In this document: one piece after another, positions 1 to 14,539 of the stretch
How the letters are laid out: every line of letters begins with the position of its first letter
How positions within the stretch are numbered: position 1 is the first letter of the stretch
Assembly (NCBI RefSeq): GCF_032884065.1
Contig: NW_027062617.1
Location: forward strand, 248,001 to 312,000
Source of the DNA: Artemia franciscana
Taxonomy: Eukaryota; Arthropoda; Branchiopoda; Anostraca; Artemiidae
Direction of reading: 5' to 3'
Length of the DNA stretch: 64,000 bases
The notes under the pieces: model-generated
Database searches by the model: none
Told to the model about the DNA's origin: nothing
Seen by the model: only the letters and a program-made list of their open reading frames with translations
Program-made: the position numbers and the translations under genes

Positions 1-948
1 ACTTTTTAAAACGAACGCCACCCTTGTATTACACCAATTACATTTTAGGCAGTATTTAAGCATTTTATTAAAAACTCGTTGCCAGTTTTTTTTTTCTATT
101 TACATGTAACGCAAGGGTAGCTTGTAAGCTTAAAATAACTTTTGCTTACAATATTGTCAGTAATAGTTTAGCATTTTATTATAAACCCATTCCCAATCTT
201 CTTTTAACAGTACAAAGATTATTTTTATGTGTAAAATAAATTTCCTAACCATATTTTACGGATATTCTACAAACAAGAATTATATTGGCAAAAACTATAA
301 TACAAACTTTACATAAAGTGACAGACAAAAAAATGAGAAATATAAAAGAGACAGAGAGCGATTATCACACGCAAAGAGACATTGTCTCTATCAATCAAAT
401 CACCATTGGAACGAATTAAGATACTAAAAGCGAAAGCGGTAATTCAAAAGACGTTACGAGAAGCTTCAAACCCAATGTTTCATTGGGACAAGTCCTACCG
501 GGTACGGGATTACCTGCAAAAGAAGATACCCTCCACTTAGAACTTGAAGATTAAGCTCAGTTCTTCCACTACGTCGGATTTTAGGCCCCCTTTTCGAAAA
601 AAATCGTATCGGATTTTCAGTAAAAACGGGTATTTGCCCGATTTTCAATTGTAGATTTTTTTTTTTACTGCAGAAGAAAAAAAAAATAATCTATCATTAG
701 CTTAAGAAAGGCGAAAATTTGCATATGTATACCTTTGCTGCTGCTGCTAATTTGGGATCTAATCTTAGCAAAGTTAAGGTGAGACTTTTTGTCATTATAA
801 GATTAGAAAAGAAAGATCAAACAACTTGGCTTGTTATTGTCAACAAAGCAAAGGAGAGCTAGGCTGCTATGGCCACTTACAGGTTCAAAACGTTGAAAAA
901 TGCGAAAAAATAGCCCATCAAAAAGAAGTAAGTAATTTGGGTCGTGAG
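1..948. other. Unassigned AT-rich flank
   Basis: No conserved protein, RNA gene or repeat was recognised. Short open frames on both strands lack family resemblance and splice context. The stretch lies beyond the 3' end of GLOD4 and is probably intergenic. Confidence 0.5.
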
Positions 949-1362
949 ATGGAAGAAAGATAGTAGAAAAATGGTGGAATATACTGGTTTTTGATCTTCT
1001 AAATGTGACAGATGTCTGTGATTCTTGGCATCACGTAACTTCCATAGAAGATGAATGGAAGAAAGATAGTAGATGGAATATACTGGTTTTTGATCTTCCA
1101 AATGTGACAGATGTCTCTGATTCTTGGCATAACGTGACTTCTACGGAAGAAGAATGGAAGAAAGATTAGTAGAAGAATAGCGGAATATAATGGTTTTGAT
1201 CTTCCAAATGTGACAGATGTCCCTGATTCTTGGCATCACGTGACTTCGATGGAAGAAGAATGGAAGAAAGATAGTAGAAGAATGGCGAAATATACTGGTT
1301 TTGATCTTCCAAATGTGACAGATGTCTCTTATTCTTGGGGTCACGTGACTTCCATAAAAACA
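949..1362 (+). repeat. ~105-bp tandem repeat, four copies
   Basis: Four direct copies begin near 949, 1055, 1154 and 1260, each with 'atggaagaaagat'. Spacings are 106, 99 and 106 bp. The first unit is the most diverged and the third carries an extra T. In copies 3-4 the plus strand reads without a stop and the translated unit is 35 residues (105 bp), with 'YTGFDLPN' followed by 'VTDV.DSW'. Copies 1-2 are frameshifted relative to this. It could be a minisatellite or the decayed remnant of a repeat-coding exon. No family is recognised. Confidence 0.8.
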
Positions 1363-2133
1363 TCAAATAATACTCAGAGATTCTCTAACCTTTGACTAAG
1401 CACAATAGTCGGCATTGTCCAGTGCCTTCTGATCTTACCATTTTTGAACGCTGTTGTGGAGCGGTTCTTTGAACCTCGAAAGATGTTAAAACAGATAATA
1501 GAAACTCACTCAAAAGTGTGAGCCTCATCTCAATTATGCAGGCCGAGTCTGGCACGAGAAGAAAGAGACATGTGTCCTATAATTGAGAAGTCAATGCTCC
1601 CCTCTTAAAACCACTCAATATTGTAAAAGCCAACACGACAGCAGAGGAGTACGTTCAAAGTAGTTAAAAAAGAAGGTGAAATTTTGTTTTGTATTTGAGA
1701 AAAAAAACGTATTTTACATGAATTTTTTTTTAAATATACGAGATAAAAAAGAATAAAAGTGCGCCTGAATAAGGTGCGATTTTATATATGTATATTTTTT
1801 TTTGGAAGGGTAAAAATACATGTTACCATTGATGTAGGAGGAGCCGAAGGACAGACAATGTAAAATCTTGTCTCGAAAAAGAAAAGATTCCTATATGACG
1901 AAACATTGTCAGATTTTTTAGTTGGAGTCGGAAATTTGTAGGATTTTAGACCAGTGTGGTGTCAGAAAAATGTCTGAAGAAGCTTCTTATAAAACCCCTT
2001 TAAGATCAGCGTGTTTAAAACAAAACACGTCTTAAGGGATCAATAGCTTTCAATGCGATCTCCTTATAAATGCTTATATGATTTTTATATGTTTGTCTAT
2101 AATTTTGGCCTAGATAGCTACCTGGAGATAAGG
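1363..2133. other. Unassigned intergenic sequence
   Basis: AT-rich sequence with short A and T runs. No gene or repeat family was recognised. Confidence 0.45.
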
Positions 2134-2768
2134 AAACATGTTAAGAAAACAATTCTTACTTCATAATATGCAGGATAGTCATAGTTAAAACATTTCTCAT
2201 GCAGCATCACTCTACTTTACCCCAAATCCCCCTAATGTGCAAATATACAGTCCAAATTATATATTTTCTATCCTAAGAAAATAATTCTTATTTTATAATA
2301 GGCTATGCAGAATAATTATAGTTAACACATTTTGCATGGAATCCTGTTATACTTTAACCCCCCCCCCTCATATACAAATATATATATTCCAAATTACATA
2401 TTTTCTATCCTAAGAAAACAATTCTTACTTTATAATATGCAGAATATTTATAGATAACACATTTTGCATGCAGTCCTGCTTTACTTTACACCCAACCCCA
2501 TATATAGCCCAAATTACATATTTCCTTTCTATTCTCAGAATGCGTCTTAGTTTTTTCAACTCGTGTACCTGTAAGTTGAATCAAATGTGACGAAACAAGA
2601 ACCAGTTTCGAAACAACAAACGGTGGCTGAATGCGTTGAAAATATATAATTTGGGCTATAAATTGCACATTAGAGGGAGGGGGGTAAAGTATAGCGGGGC
2701 TGCATGCAAAATGTGTTATCTATAAATATTCTGGACATTATAGATTAAGAATTGTTTTCTTAATTTGC
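2134..2768. repeat. ~135-bp repeat: three direct copies and one inverted copy
   Basis: Direct copies start near 2141, 2274 and 2411, each beginning with a near-palindromic 'taagaaaacaattctta' block. They share a 'atgcag.atagtcatagtta' segment, a C-rich run and 'ccaaattatatattttct'. An inverted copy occupies about 2640-2768 and ends in 'taagaattgttttctta'. Unique sequence of about 115 bp separates the direct and inverted parts. Confidence 0.8.
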
Positions 2769-5472
<2,704 letters not shown>

Positions 5473-5650
5473 GACGTCTCAGCAATATCTGAAGAACGAC
5501 TAAGGGCTCTAAGGGCTTAAGAATCTTTTAAGAAGACGTCTCAGCAATATCTTAAGAACGACTAAGGGCTCTAAGGGCTTAAGGCTGGTTGTCAATAAGA
5601 CGTCTCAGCAATGTCTTAAGAACGACTAAGGGTATTAAGTTGAAACTTTA
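5473..5650 (+). repeat. ~63-bp minisatellite, three copies
   Basis: Units beginning 'gacgtctcagcaat' start at 5473, 5535 and 5599. Each continues with 'aagaacgactaaggg'. Copies 1 and 3 are preceded by 'ctggttgtcaataa', so the original unit probably included that lead-in. Confidence 0.85.
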
Positions 5651-7253
5651 AGGGCTACTACTATTATTACTTCTGCTTTTACTATTGAACTAGATCAAAA
5701 GGACGTAAGTGCATCCAGGTTGTCAAAATAGCTGAGATATAATGTCAGAATAGGGTGTTAAGTTTAATTTTTTAGGAAAAGTTGAAGAATGTGTGTATCC
5801 AGATCGTCAAAAGAGCGTTTTTTATTAGATTCGTTGACAATTTTGTTCAGCATAGGAATAGCACGTCAAAATCTGAATGCCTATAGAGGAAAACCAAAGA
5901 TATTTAAAATATTCTTTTCTTAACCAAAGAAAATGATTATGTCAATGAAAACCGAGCAGAAATTAGTCATATAGAAACTTCCCACAAAAGATTTTTTTCG
6001 AAGAAAAGTAATGAGCTACATTAAACTAAAGATGAGTTGAGATAAATCAAAATAATTTTTCAAGTGTAAAACTACCAAAATCACAATCAATAAATAAAAC
6101 CCAAAATGAACAGAAATTAAAATAAATAACCGAGTCGAACTCATCTAATTACATTTCACGCAGGTTTTACAGTTTCAAACAGATACTAAATGTCGTTTTG
6201 CCCAAAACCAAAATATTTGCAAATTTTTTTGAAATTAGCTTCAAAATCTAAAATAGCACTGAATTGGGTCTTTTGCCACTGTGACGAAACTGTCTTAACC
6301 CTCTTTTGCTTATTTTGGTAGTGCTCCATCATTTTCTTTTTGTATGAAGATGGGTTTTGAATAAATAATTAGAACTATATGTGGGACCATCAGGGGGAGG
6401 GAAATAGGGTGCAAAGTCAGGGTAGTCACTATTATGTTGAAATGTTTAAAATAAAGAATCGTGCAACATCATTTTGATGTTAGTTTTGTATGTAGTCTAT
6501 GGGTAAACATGAGACCAACAAGGGGGAGGGGGTATGATTGTCACAAGTGTGACTTTAACCATTAAAATTAGCAATCCAAAAATGTCAGTTTGTTTGTTTT
6601 AACAAGCCTCCTTCTTGAAAGTTGTTGTTCTACACATTTACACACAATCTGTGTTTTATACGTATAAAACCATGAGAAATAGATCTACTGCGAAAATGAG
6701 GCACAATGAAAGTGTTGAGCCTCATACATTTGCTTAATTCTGATTCAAAAGATTTTAAAGGTTTGTAATTGGATCTAAATATCCCCCCTCCCCTACAAAT
6801 GTGCACCCCTGGATTTAACTTATAGACACAGAACCAAGTAAAATCATACATCGAACCTGAATCATCAATCATCAGATTTTTCACCCTAAATTTAGTAATG
6901 TAGGAATGTCGTAATTTGAAATTAACTCTGCAAAAATTCACAAAAGTAACACACAGATCACACAAGCGCACAATAAACCAATTGTAGACCAAAAACTCCC
7001 AAATTTGATTTCTCGAGTTTTTAACTGTTTATTATTTTGGTGTTGCTAGTTTCCTGGCTTTTCTCTACAGGTATTTATTCCAACACAGAAAGTGCTTGGT
7101 TGAATATATTCCTTGTTCATTCCTTTTTTTTTACCAGCCTTTTTAATACCATTGTACACATATATTTTATCATTTTGTTCAATTTACTCGCTTTGATAGC
7201 CTAACTCTATTAAAAAAGATCCCCAAAGCCATTGCTGGCTCATAGGCGTCGAG
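5651..7253. other. Unassigned intergenic sequence
   Basis: The minus-strand open frame at 6630-6992 has no recognisable domain or splice context. Nothing else stands out. Confidence 0.45.
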
Positions 7254-7580
7254 TTGACATTTCAGTTCAGTTTGACAGGTTATAAAAAGACGAAGGCCCG
7301 CACCATCATGGACCGGGTCAGAAGCCAGCAACTCCGCTGGCTTGGCCATATCCAGCGAATGTCGGCCAACCAGCTCCCAAAAATCACATTCGAAGGACGG
7401 GTTGAAGGCACGCGCCCTAGAGGCCGACCTCGTAAGAGATGGACCGACAACTTCCCGGCCAATAACCTCCCCCACCAACTTCGTCTAGCGCCAGATAGAT
7501 CGAACTACCGTCGCCACATTCAACATTTGTTCAGAAGAGAAGAAGCCCCAATACAGCCACAAAGGCCGGACGGGACTTAA
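7254..7580 (+). pseudogene. LINE reverse transcriptase C-terminal fragment
   Basis: The translation contains 'RSQQLRWLGHIQRMSANQL' and 'GRPRKRWTDN'. This is the conserved tail of many non-LTR retrotransposon ORF2 proteins, after the reverse transcriptase domain. No polymerase motifs lie upstream, so this is a 5'-truncated dead copy. GC content and codon choice differ from the AT-rich surroundings. Confidence 0.8.
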
Positions 7581-7995
7581 ATCAAGTAAGTCAATACGTG
7601 TTATGAGTAGTTTTAAGAATAGCAAGACTATAGATGACACTAATTATTCCTCATAGTGCGGCTATTCGGCATATCTTAAAGCACCATCTGTTCCTAAATG
7701 TGTATCATTGGGTAGACGGAATATAAATATTGATACTCCATTTCCCATATTAAGGCTATAATATCATCGTAACGAAGACTAGTGGGCGAATTTTTTGTCA
7801 AATTGGGAGATTTTGCACAATCCTAACAGACACAATAGATAAGCAATTATAGGGAAAAAAATCCTTCAGCACCTCTAGCTCAAATAGTACCCAATACAGA
7901 CTATATTAAACCGAACTTATCCAAAATAAATGTAGCACTGCAACCCCTTCAATAAAAGGTAGCATGCTATTTGTGGTTTACCCTAAAAAGCAAAA
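7581..7995. other. Unassigned sequence between LINE fragment and GLOD4 3' end
   Basis: No feature was recognised. Confidence 0.4.
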
Positions 7996-8022
7996 TTTAT
8001 TTGGAACCGCTTTTTCTTTATT
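7996..8022 (-). promoter_or_regulatory. Candidate GLOD4 polyadenylation signals
   Basis: Two AATAAA hexamers on the minus strand, at 8022-8017 and 8001-7996. They lie about 360-385 nt past the GLOD4 stop codon. Transcript ends were not observed, so this is inference from spacing. Confidence 0.45.
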
Positions 8023-8379
8023 TTTAATTATAGAATTAAAAAATATAACACTGTCCAAATTCAAGAAATTGTTTTATCTCATATATTAATATATTCGAAA
8101 CAATCAATTCAAAACTCGATATATATATTTTATCATACACCATATTTTTCTACTTTACAGTATATTCTTTTGTAAATTTCCAAATTTCAATTGTTCAAAA
8201 ACTACTATTCCCACCAAAAGCTTAAAAACTTGATTTTTGATCTAGCATAGAATGTTGAAAACAAAAATTCGCTTGTTGGTCTTTATCACGACGTCATCTA
8301 TATTCTACCAAGAAAATATTTATAGCAACGTGAAAACACAAATAGTTTCAGAGAGCATAAACGAACACCGTCATCCCAG

Positions 8380-8532
8380 TTAAGCTTCCCCCTTTCCCTT
8401 CCCTTTTTGGGCAAACCATTCATCTGATTTGTCATTTTCCATGGCTTCAGTTAAGAGAGCATCTCCTTTTGGATCCACTTTCGATAATTCTCTAAACGCT
8501 TCATCTCCGACAAAGCATATTTCATGGCCATC
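8380..8532 (-). CDS. GLOD4: GLOD4 exon 7 (stop codon)
   Basis: Encodes [20 protein letters not shown], then [20 protein letters not shown] and TAA at 8382-8380. The acceptor is a long T-run ending ATAG|GAT. It starts in phase 0, matching exon 6. The exon is 11 kb from exon 6 and about 215 bp from the Helitron tail, so it is easy to miss. The C-terminus is rich in Lys and Gly, as in vertebrate GLOD4. Confidence 0.95.
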   Translation of the reverse strand, partial: DGHEICFVGDEAFRELSKVDPKGDALLTEAMENDKSDEWFAQKGKGKGEA

Positions 8533-11500
8533 CTATAAAAAAAAAAAATTGAAATGCTGCAAGTACACCCTCTGCCCAAAAATAGTGGCCCCGAAAAAAA
8601 AAAGAATAATAGCCCAGGACTACCGCTATCAATTTAACAATATTCCGATGTTCGCTCCCAAGAAATACTAATAATATAATTAATAGGATTTCTAGGCTTA
8701 TTTTATATATATATGTTGGGGTGGCGCTTCGCGCCACCCCAACACCTAGTTGGTGGGGCGCTTCGCGCCCCCCAAGCCCCCCCGCGCGCGTAAGTCGTTA
8801 CGCGGCATATTAGTTACGCGCCATTGTAGTTGTGTCCCTGTGTCCCACCTGTGAATATAGATAGATTTATATATGTGTTTCAAACTACGTAAAAATTGCG
8901 AATATACAACATTCTTGGCTTTCCCATTGTCTGTCCATATACAAAGCCGTATGTACTAATAATGACGTCATATGCAAACGCTCTTTTTACAAACAAACAA
9001 ACATGCATACACACAACTCGTTTTTATATAGATAGATAGATAGATAGATACAATACAAATTAACTACGTAAAACTTGTGAATATACAACAGTCTTCGCTG
9101 TCCCATTGTCTGTGCGTATAAATAGATTGTCAGGTTTACCGACCCTCAAAGATGCAACATACAATTGTACATTGGTAAAGCAATCTGTATTAAGATCTAT
9201 ACCGCATTTTTCTAGTGATTGCCCTTGAGCTTTGTTGATGGTGGTTGCAAATGCTAATCGAATTGGGAATTGCAATCTTTTAAATTGAAAAAGCAGATCC
9301 GTTGGAATCATGGGAATGCGAGGAATAAGAACAGCCTCACCCTCATAAGGCCCTGTCAAGATTGTGGCCTCTATTAGGTTTTCCATTGTTTTTTTTTTAC
9401 GGCAAGTCGCGTGCCATTGCAAAGCTTTGGTGGGTTGATATTTCTTAAAAGTATTATTGGTACGCCTATTTTTAGTTGTAGCACGTGTGGTGGAAACCCT
9501 GAAGGATCTATGGAATTTAAAAATTCAGATGGATAATTAACCGCTTCATTTGGTTCCAAAATACAAATTAACTGCGTAAAACTTGCGAATATACAACATT
9601 CTTCGCTGTCCAATTGTCGCTGCATATAAATAGATTGTCAGGTTTACCGACCCTCGAACATGCAACGTACAATTGTCCATGGGAAAAACAATCAGTATTA
9701 AGATCTATACCACATTTTTCTAATGATTGACCTTGAGCTTTGTTAATGGTGATTGCAAATGCTAATGGAATTGGGAATTGCAATCTTTTAAATTGAAAAG
9801 GCAGATCCGTTGGAATCATGGGAATGCGAGGAATAAGAACAGCCTCACCCTCAAAAGGCCCTGTCAAGATTGTGGCCTCTATTAGGTTTTCCATTGTTTT
9901 TTTTACGGCAAGTCGAGTGCCATTGCAAAGCTTTGGTGGGTTTATATTTCTTAAAAGTATTATTGGTACGCCTATTTTTAGTTGTAGCACGTGTGGTGGA
10001 AACCCTGAAAGATCTATGGAATTTAAAAATTCAGATGGATAATTAACCGCTTCATTTGGTTCCAAAACTCTGTCGACTGACTTGTAAAGGACTGCCTGGT
10101 CTCGAATCTTGGTCAAAACAATATCGTTGATTTCGTGGACGTCTATATTTTTGGGTGCGAGAATCGCTCTTTCACTTAGCCATTTATTATTTTTATAATT
10201 TTTTAGAATATTCGGAAATACTTTTTCAATCAATTCATTTTTGGACGTCACTAAATTACAGAAATCAGCAGGTAGTTGTATACGTCCTGAAATTGAGTCT
10301 ACTGGGAGCTTTCCGTTTCCAATTGCCAGCAATTGATCTGAAAATATTTGACCAGAGTCATCGTTTTGATATCGGACACGCATATTTGTAGTTAATTTTA
10401 ATGTTTTTACGTGTGCCCATAAATTAGAATTTTTCAGGCAAGCATTCATTTTGTCTGCAGGAGTTGATCTAGGTATTATAGGTAATGTTTGCCTGAAATC
10501 TCCCGCAAGCAATATTAATGTGCTGCCAAAGGGTTTCGATTTCCCTCGCAAATCTTTCAAGCATTGATCCAGAGCCTCGAGCGATTTTTGGTGTGCCATT
10601 GTGCACTCATCCCAAATAATAAGTTTGCATTGCTGCAATACTTTACCCATCCCAGATGATTTGGAAATATTGCACGTGGGAGTTTCTGTAGAATGCAAGT
10701 TCAGAGGCAATTTCCAAGCGGAATGAGCAGTTCTTCCACCAGGCAGCAATGTTGCGGCTATTCCGGACGACGCAATTGCCAACGCTATATCATTTTTTGA
10801 TCGAATTGATGCCAGAATCAGTTTTATCACAAACGGTTTACCAGTACCTCCTGGCGCATCCAAAAAGAAAATTTCTCCAACGTTGTTATCGACACAATGC
10901 ATTATCGTATCATAAATGTCTTTTTGTTCCGACGGTAACTTGGAAATGTTATTTTGTACATACGACAATAGATCACTCGTACTGTAACTTTGTTCACGAT
11001 CCAATTCTACACATGTCGAAACAGCAGCGATACGGTTAGGTGAAGGCATTCCCAAATCCTGAAGAGGTTTGTTTGCCATACGTACGCACAAATCTTCTAT
11101 AACAACTAAAGTGTAGTTATAAATTTCTGATGTAAAATCAAAAGTCATATCTGACGTCTCTAACTGTTTTCGATGGAGTATATCTTCGGACATTTTTGGC
11201 TTATATTTTTCCCATAAGTCTGTAGGAGCTGATGGAGAGCAAGTTGTTAAAATGATGCCAAACAATGCACGAATTTGACTTGGGGTTGACGTTTCGCACG
11301 CGTCATTGATGCAGTTATCCCAGTGTTGGTCATTCTCCAATAAATTCAGAGCTTGGCATGCACTACGGTAAGTGTCATGTATAGTACCATTTAAAGTCCT
11401 CAAATACTCAAAGGATGTCGGACCGGGTACATTCACCAAAAGCAGGCGTAGAAAGAAGCATTCATGTTGATTGGGGTGAACGGTGTAGAGTCTTCCTATC

Positions 11501-14445
11501 GTGGTATCTTTGAAGATGGTAGGTTGGCCGTCGACTGACTTACCCTGTTTTCGACGTTCAAATACTTTATTTTTAGTATTCCACGTGTAATACGAAGGCA
11601 CTTCAGTATACAGCAGTTTTTTTGCAAAAGAATCATTTTTGCAAAGCGAAAAAAAAGCTGTTAATGTTGTATCCGGTGGATTCAGGACTCTTTGTTGCAC
11701 GTTGGTTTCCGTGAAATAAACACGTTGACCATTCTGTAAATGTACCGCTAAGTGAACAACAGCTGGACTACGTTCATGTATCGGAAATGAAAGAATTCGC
11801 CAAACAGCTTCATTACTGCTTATGTATCTTCCAGCCTGATATTGTACGATTTCATCGAAATCTTTGATTTCGGGCTGCAAGCCAAAAACTGCCATGTCAC
11901 TGCCTTTGTTGACGTGTTTACATATGTATTTGATTGCCTTTACGGAGTTACAGTATTCAACGTTTATGTGTGCATTAAATGTTTTTGATAATAATGGGGA
12001 ATATGGAACAACCCACTGGTTATCTACTTCGATGGTGGTACCGTTACGCTTCTTTATTATTGCTGTTTTACCGCCATCTTCAGTAGATCTTCTTCTATAT
12101 TGTGGGTAACCATCATTGCCAGTAATTGTGTTTGATACTAAAAGTCGAGGATATTGCTTTGTGCACCTTCCTTTGGCCATGCATGGTGAATTTTCGTTCA
12201 GTGCACCGCAAGGTCCATGTATCATATTTTTTACAATAATATCATGTAACCCCTTATCGACATTTTTATCAGGTATTTCAGCGGAAATCACATCATCAAT
12301 TTCGTTCGAAGTAATTTTTTTATGTAGCCAGATTTGTATATGTGCGTGTGGCAAACCTCGTTTTTGCCATTCCACTGAGTACATCCAGCATCGCACTGAC
12401 CCAAACACTTCAAGTTTTACAATGTAGTTTATCAGTGATTTCAACTTTTGCCGGAAGACACGGGCCGTAATGTCATGCCTATGAACCGCCGATTGTCCTT
12501 GAAGTAAAAGCTGCAGTATCTCGTCCCAAGATTGATTACATGTAAATGTAATAAATAAATCTGGACGACCATAGAGACGAACATACGCAATAGCATCTTG
12601 AGCATATTCATGCATATGACGGGGACTGCCAGCATATGACGAAGGTAAAATTGTTAATCTTCCAACGTTTGTGGTATTACCGTCATTTATAACTGCATCT
12701 CGCAAATGAATGTATTGTTCAGAGCGGAGCTTGGTCTGATTCAGGCGGATATATAGCAAACGTTCTGATTCAATTTTAGCATACATATCAACGACGAATT
12801 GGTGAAACAATTCACGGCATTTTAAAATATAATTTTCTTCATCCTGCCGAATCATTAGTCTATAGGAATAATAATGCATTGCACTGCATTTCTTATTCAT
12901 TTCTTTGTTAGTGGCTGGATTCATCAATTTAATATTAAAGTGATAGCCGTCGGCTCCATTTCAAAAAATGATAGGATATTGTAGGGCATCGTAGCATCGA
13001 TAAGTTTCAGCAATTCTTAACAACTGAGCGTTTCGCTTATGAAGAATAATATCTCGAGGTAAAAACTGATCACCGACCATAACGATTGCCACTTCGTCGA
13101 TAGTTGGAGCATTGTATCTACGCACATGTTGGCCAGGAGGCGTTTTGTCAGCGGAAATAACAATTTTATGCGTATCAGTAGGCATCAAATCGATGGCTGT
13201 TTTGAACAGACACACTAAATTATTATTTTCGTGGAAAAGATGTTGCAATTGGGAAACGATTGTCCTTTCAACGTTGGGAGAAATTTCGCAACGTGCATTC
13301 AATTCAGAATTTCTATCACTGATGAAGTACAATTGTAAAAATTTATGATTCTCGCCTGAGAATGGTAGAAGGGACCCTGCTCTATGATAAATTTGCCCTT
13401 TTACTTTGAAAGTAGACATAAATTGATCTGGATTTTCGATTTGGGCTCCAAACGACGTCATTTGGAAACACGAGTTGTATTTTCCGATTTTTGGCAAAAA
13501 ACGCTTAGATTCTGACGTAGTTCCAGTAAGGAAAGTCTTCAATGGCTCTGGTGGTGCAGCCAATAGAGGAAGTTTAACTTTTCCTGAGGCGCAACACATT
13601 CCCATTGTTTCACCATTGAATTTCAAGGCCTTGCAATAGGGACAAATTTTAGACATTGTCCCGAATTGAACACATCTACTCAAGCTATAATCATCGACTG
13701 GGTTGTACCTGAATGCCAGGCGATAACTTTCAGGTTGCTCTGATTCCTCGGCACGCTTTCTTTTCTTACTTTCTCTATCAGCAGCAAGCCTGATTTCTTG
13801 CTGTTCTTGTGATTCCTCGGCACGCTTTCTTTTCTTACTTTCTCTATCAGCAGCAAGCCTGATTTCTTGTTGTTCTTGTAATTCCTCGGCACGCCTTCTT
13901 TTTTCACTTTCTCTTTTAGCAGCAAGTCTGCTTCCGCGTTGCTCTGGTAGTTCCTCGGCACGCTTTCTGTTCTTTCTTTCTCTATCAGCCTCAAGCCTGT
14001 TTCCTTGCTGTTCTTTTGATTCCTCGGCACGCTTTCTGTTCTTTCTTCCTCTATCAGCCTCAAGCCTGTTTCCTTGCTGTTCTTTTGATTCCTCGGCACG
14101 CCTTCTTTTTTCACTTTCTCTTTTAGCAGCAAGACTGCTTTCGCGTTGCTCTGGTAATTCCTCGGCACGCTTTCTTTTCTGACTTTCTCTATCAGCAGCA
14201 AGTTTTTTGGCATAGACTCTTTGAGCATCTTCATCGGCTTTTGCCATGGTAAGTTCATCAGTCATTGTAAACTTAAACATTAATAGATTTCTACGTGAAC
14301 ATATGTCTTAAATATCTTGAATGACGTCACCGTCAAAGCAAAAATGACGACAACTAATTTCATGACGTCAGTCAACACAGAAACATGACGTCACCTGATC
14401 CACAGACAGACACACAGACAGACAACTTATTTTTATATATATAGA

Positions 14446-14539
<94 letters not shown>

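Larger units (their letters stand above)
8746..14448 (-). mobile_element. Helitron, nearly complete but inactivated
   Basis: On the minus strand the element begins TCTTCTATATATATAAAAAT at 14448, continues with TGTCTG repeats, carries a Rep/helicase coding region at 14280-9568, and ends at the GC-rich hairpins with CTAG at 8749-8746. Both sides are flanked by (AT)n, consistent with insertion into an AT microsatellite. Canonical Helitrons have 5' TC, 3' CTRR and a 3' hairpin, and insert between A and T. The 5' flank base is A as expected. The base after CTAG is G rather than T, so the true end may instead be at the outer hairpin near 8715. It sits in GLOD4 intron 6 in the same orientation as the host gene. 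Confidence 0.85.

Noticed and set aside
949-1362. CRISPR-like array
   Set aside because: Whole ~105-bp units are repeated with no unique spacers, and the genome is eukaryotic.
5473-5650. CRISPR-like array
   Set aside because: Only three units with repeated, not unique, intervening sequence; it is a minisatellite.
6630-6992. 120-codon minus-strand frame as a possible gene
   Set aside because: No family resemblance and no supporting splice sites; treated as chance.
9818-13348. Several plus-strand open frames opposite the Helitron
   Set aside because: They are antisense shadows of the conserved Rep/helicase frame and show no domain.
13680-14258. 192-codon minus-strand frame overlapping the Helitron N-terminus
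   Set aside because: It is a second frame through the same 69-bp repeats; the 12961-14280 frame continues into the helicase.
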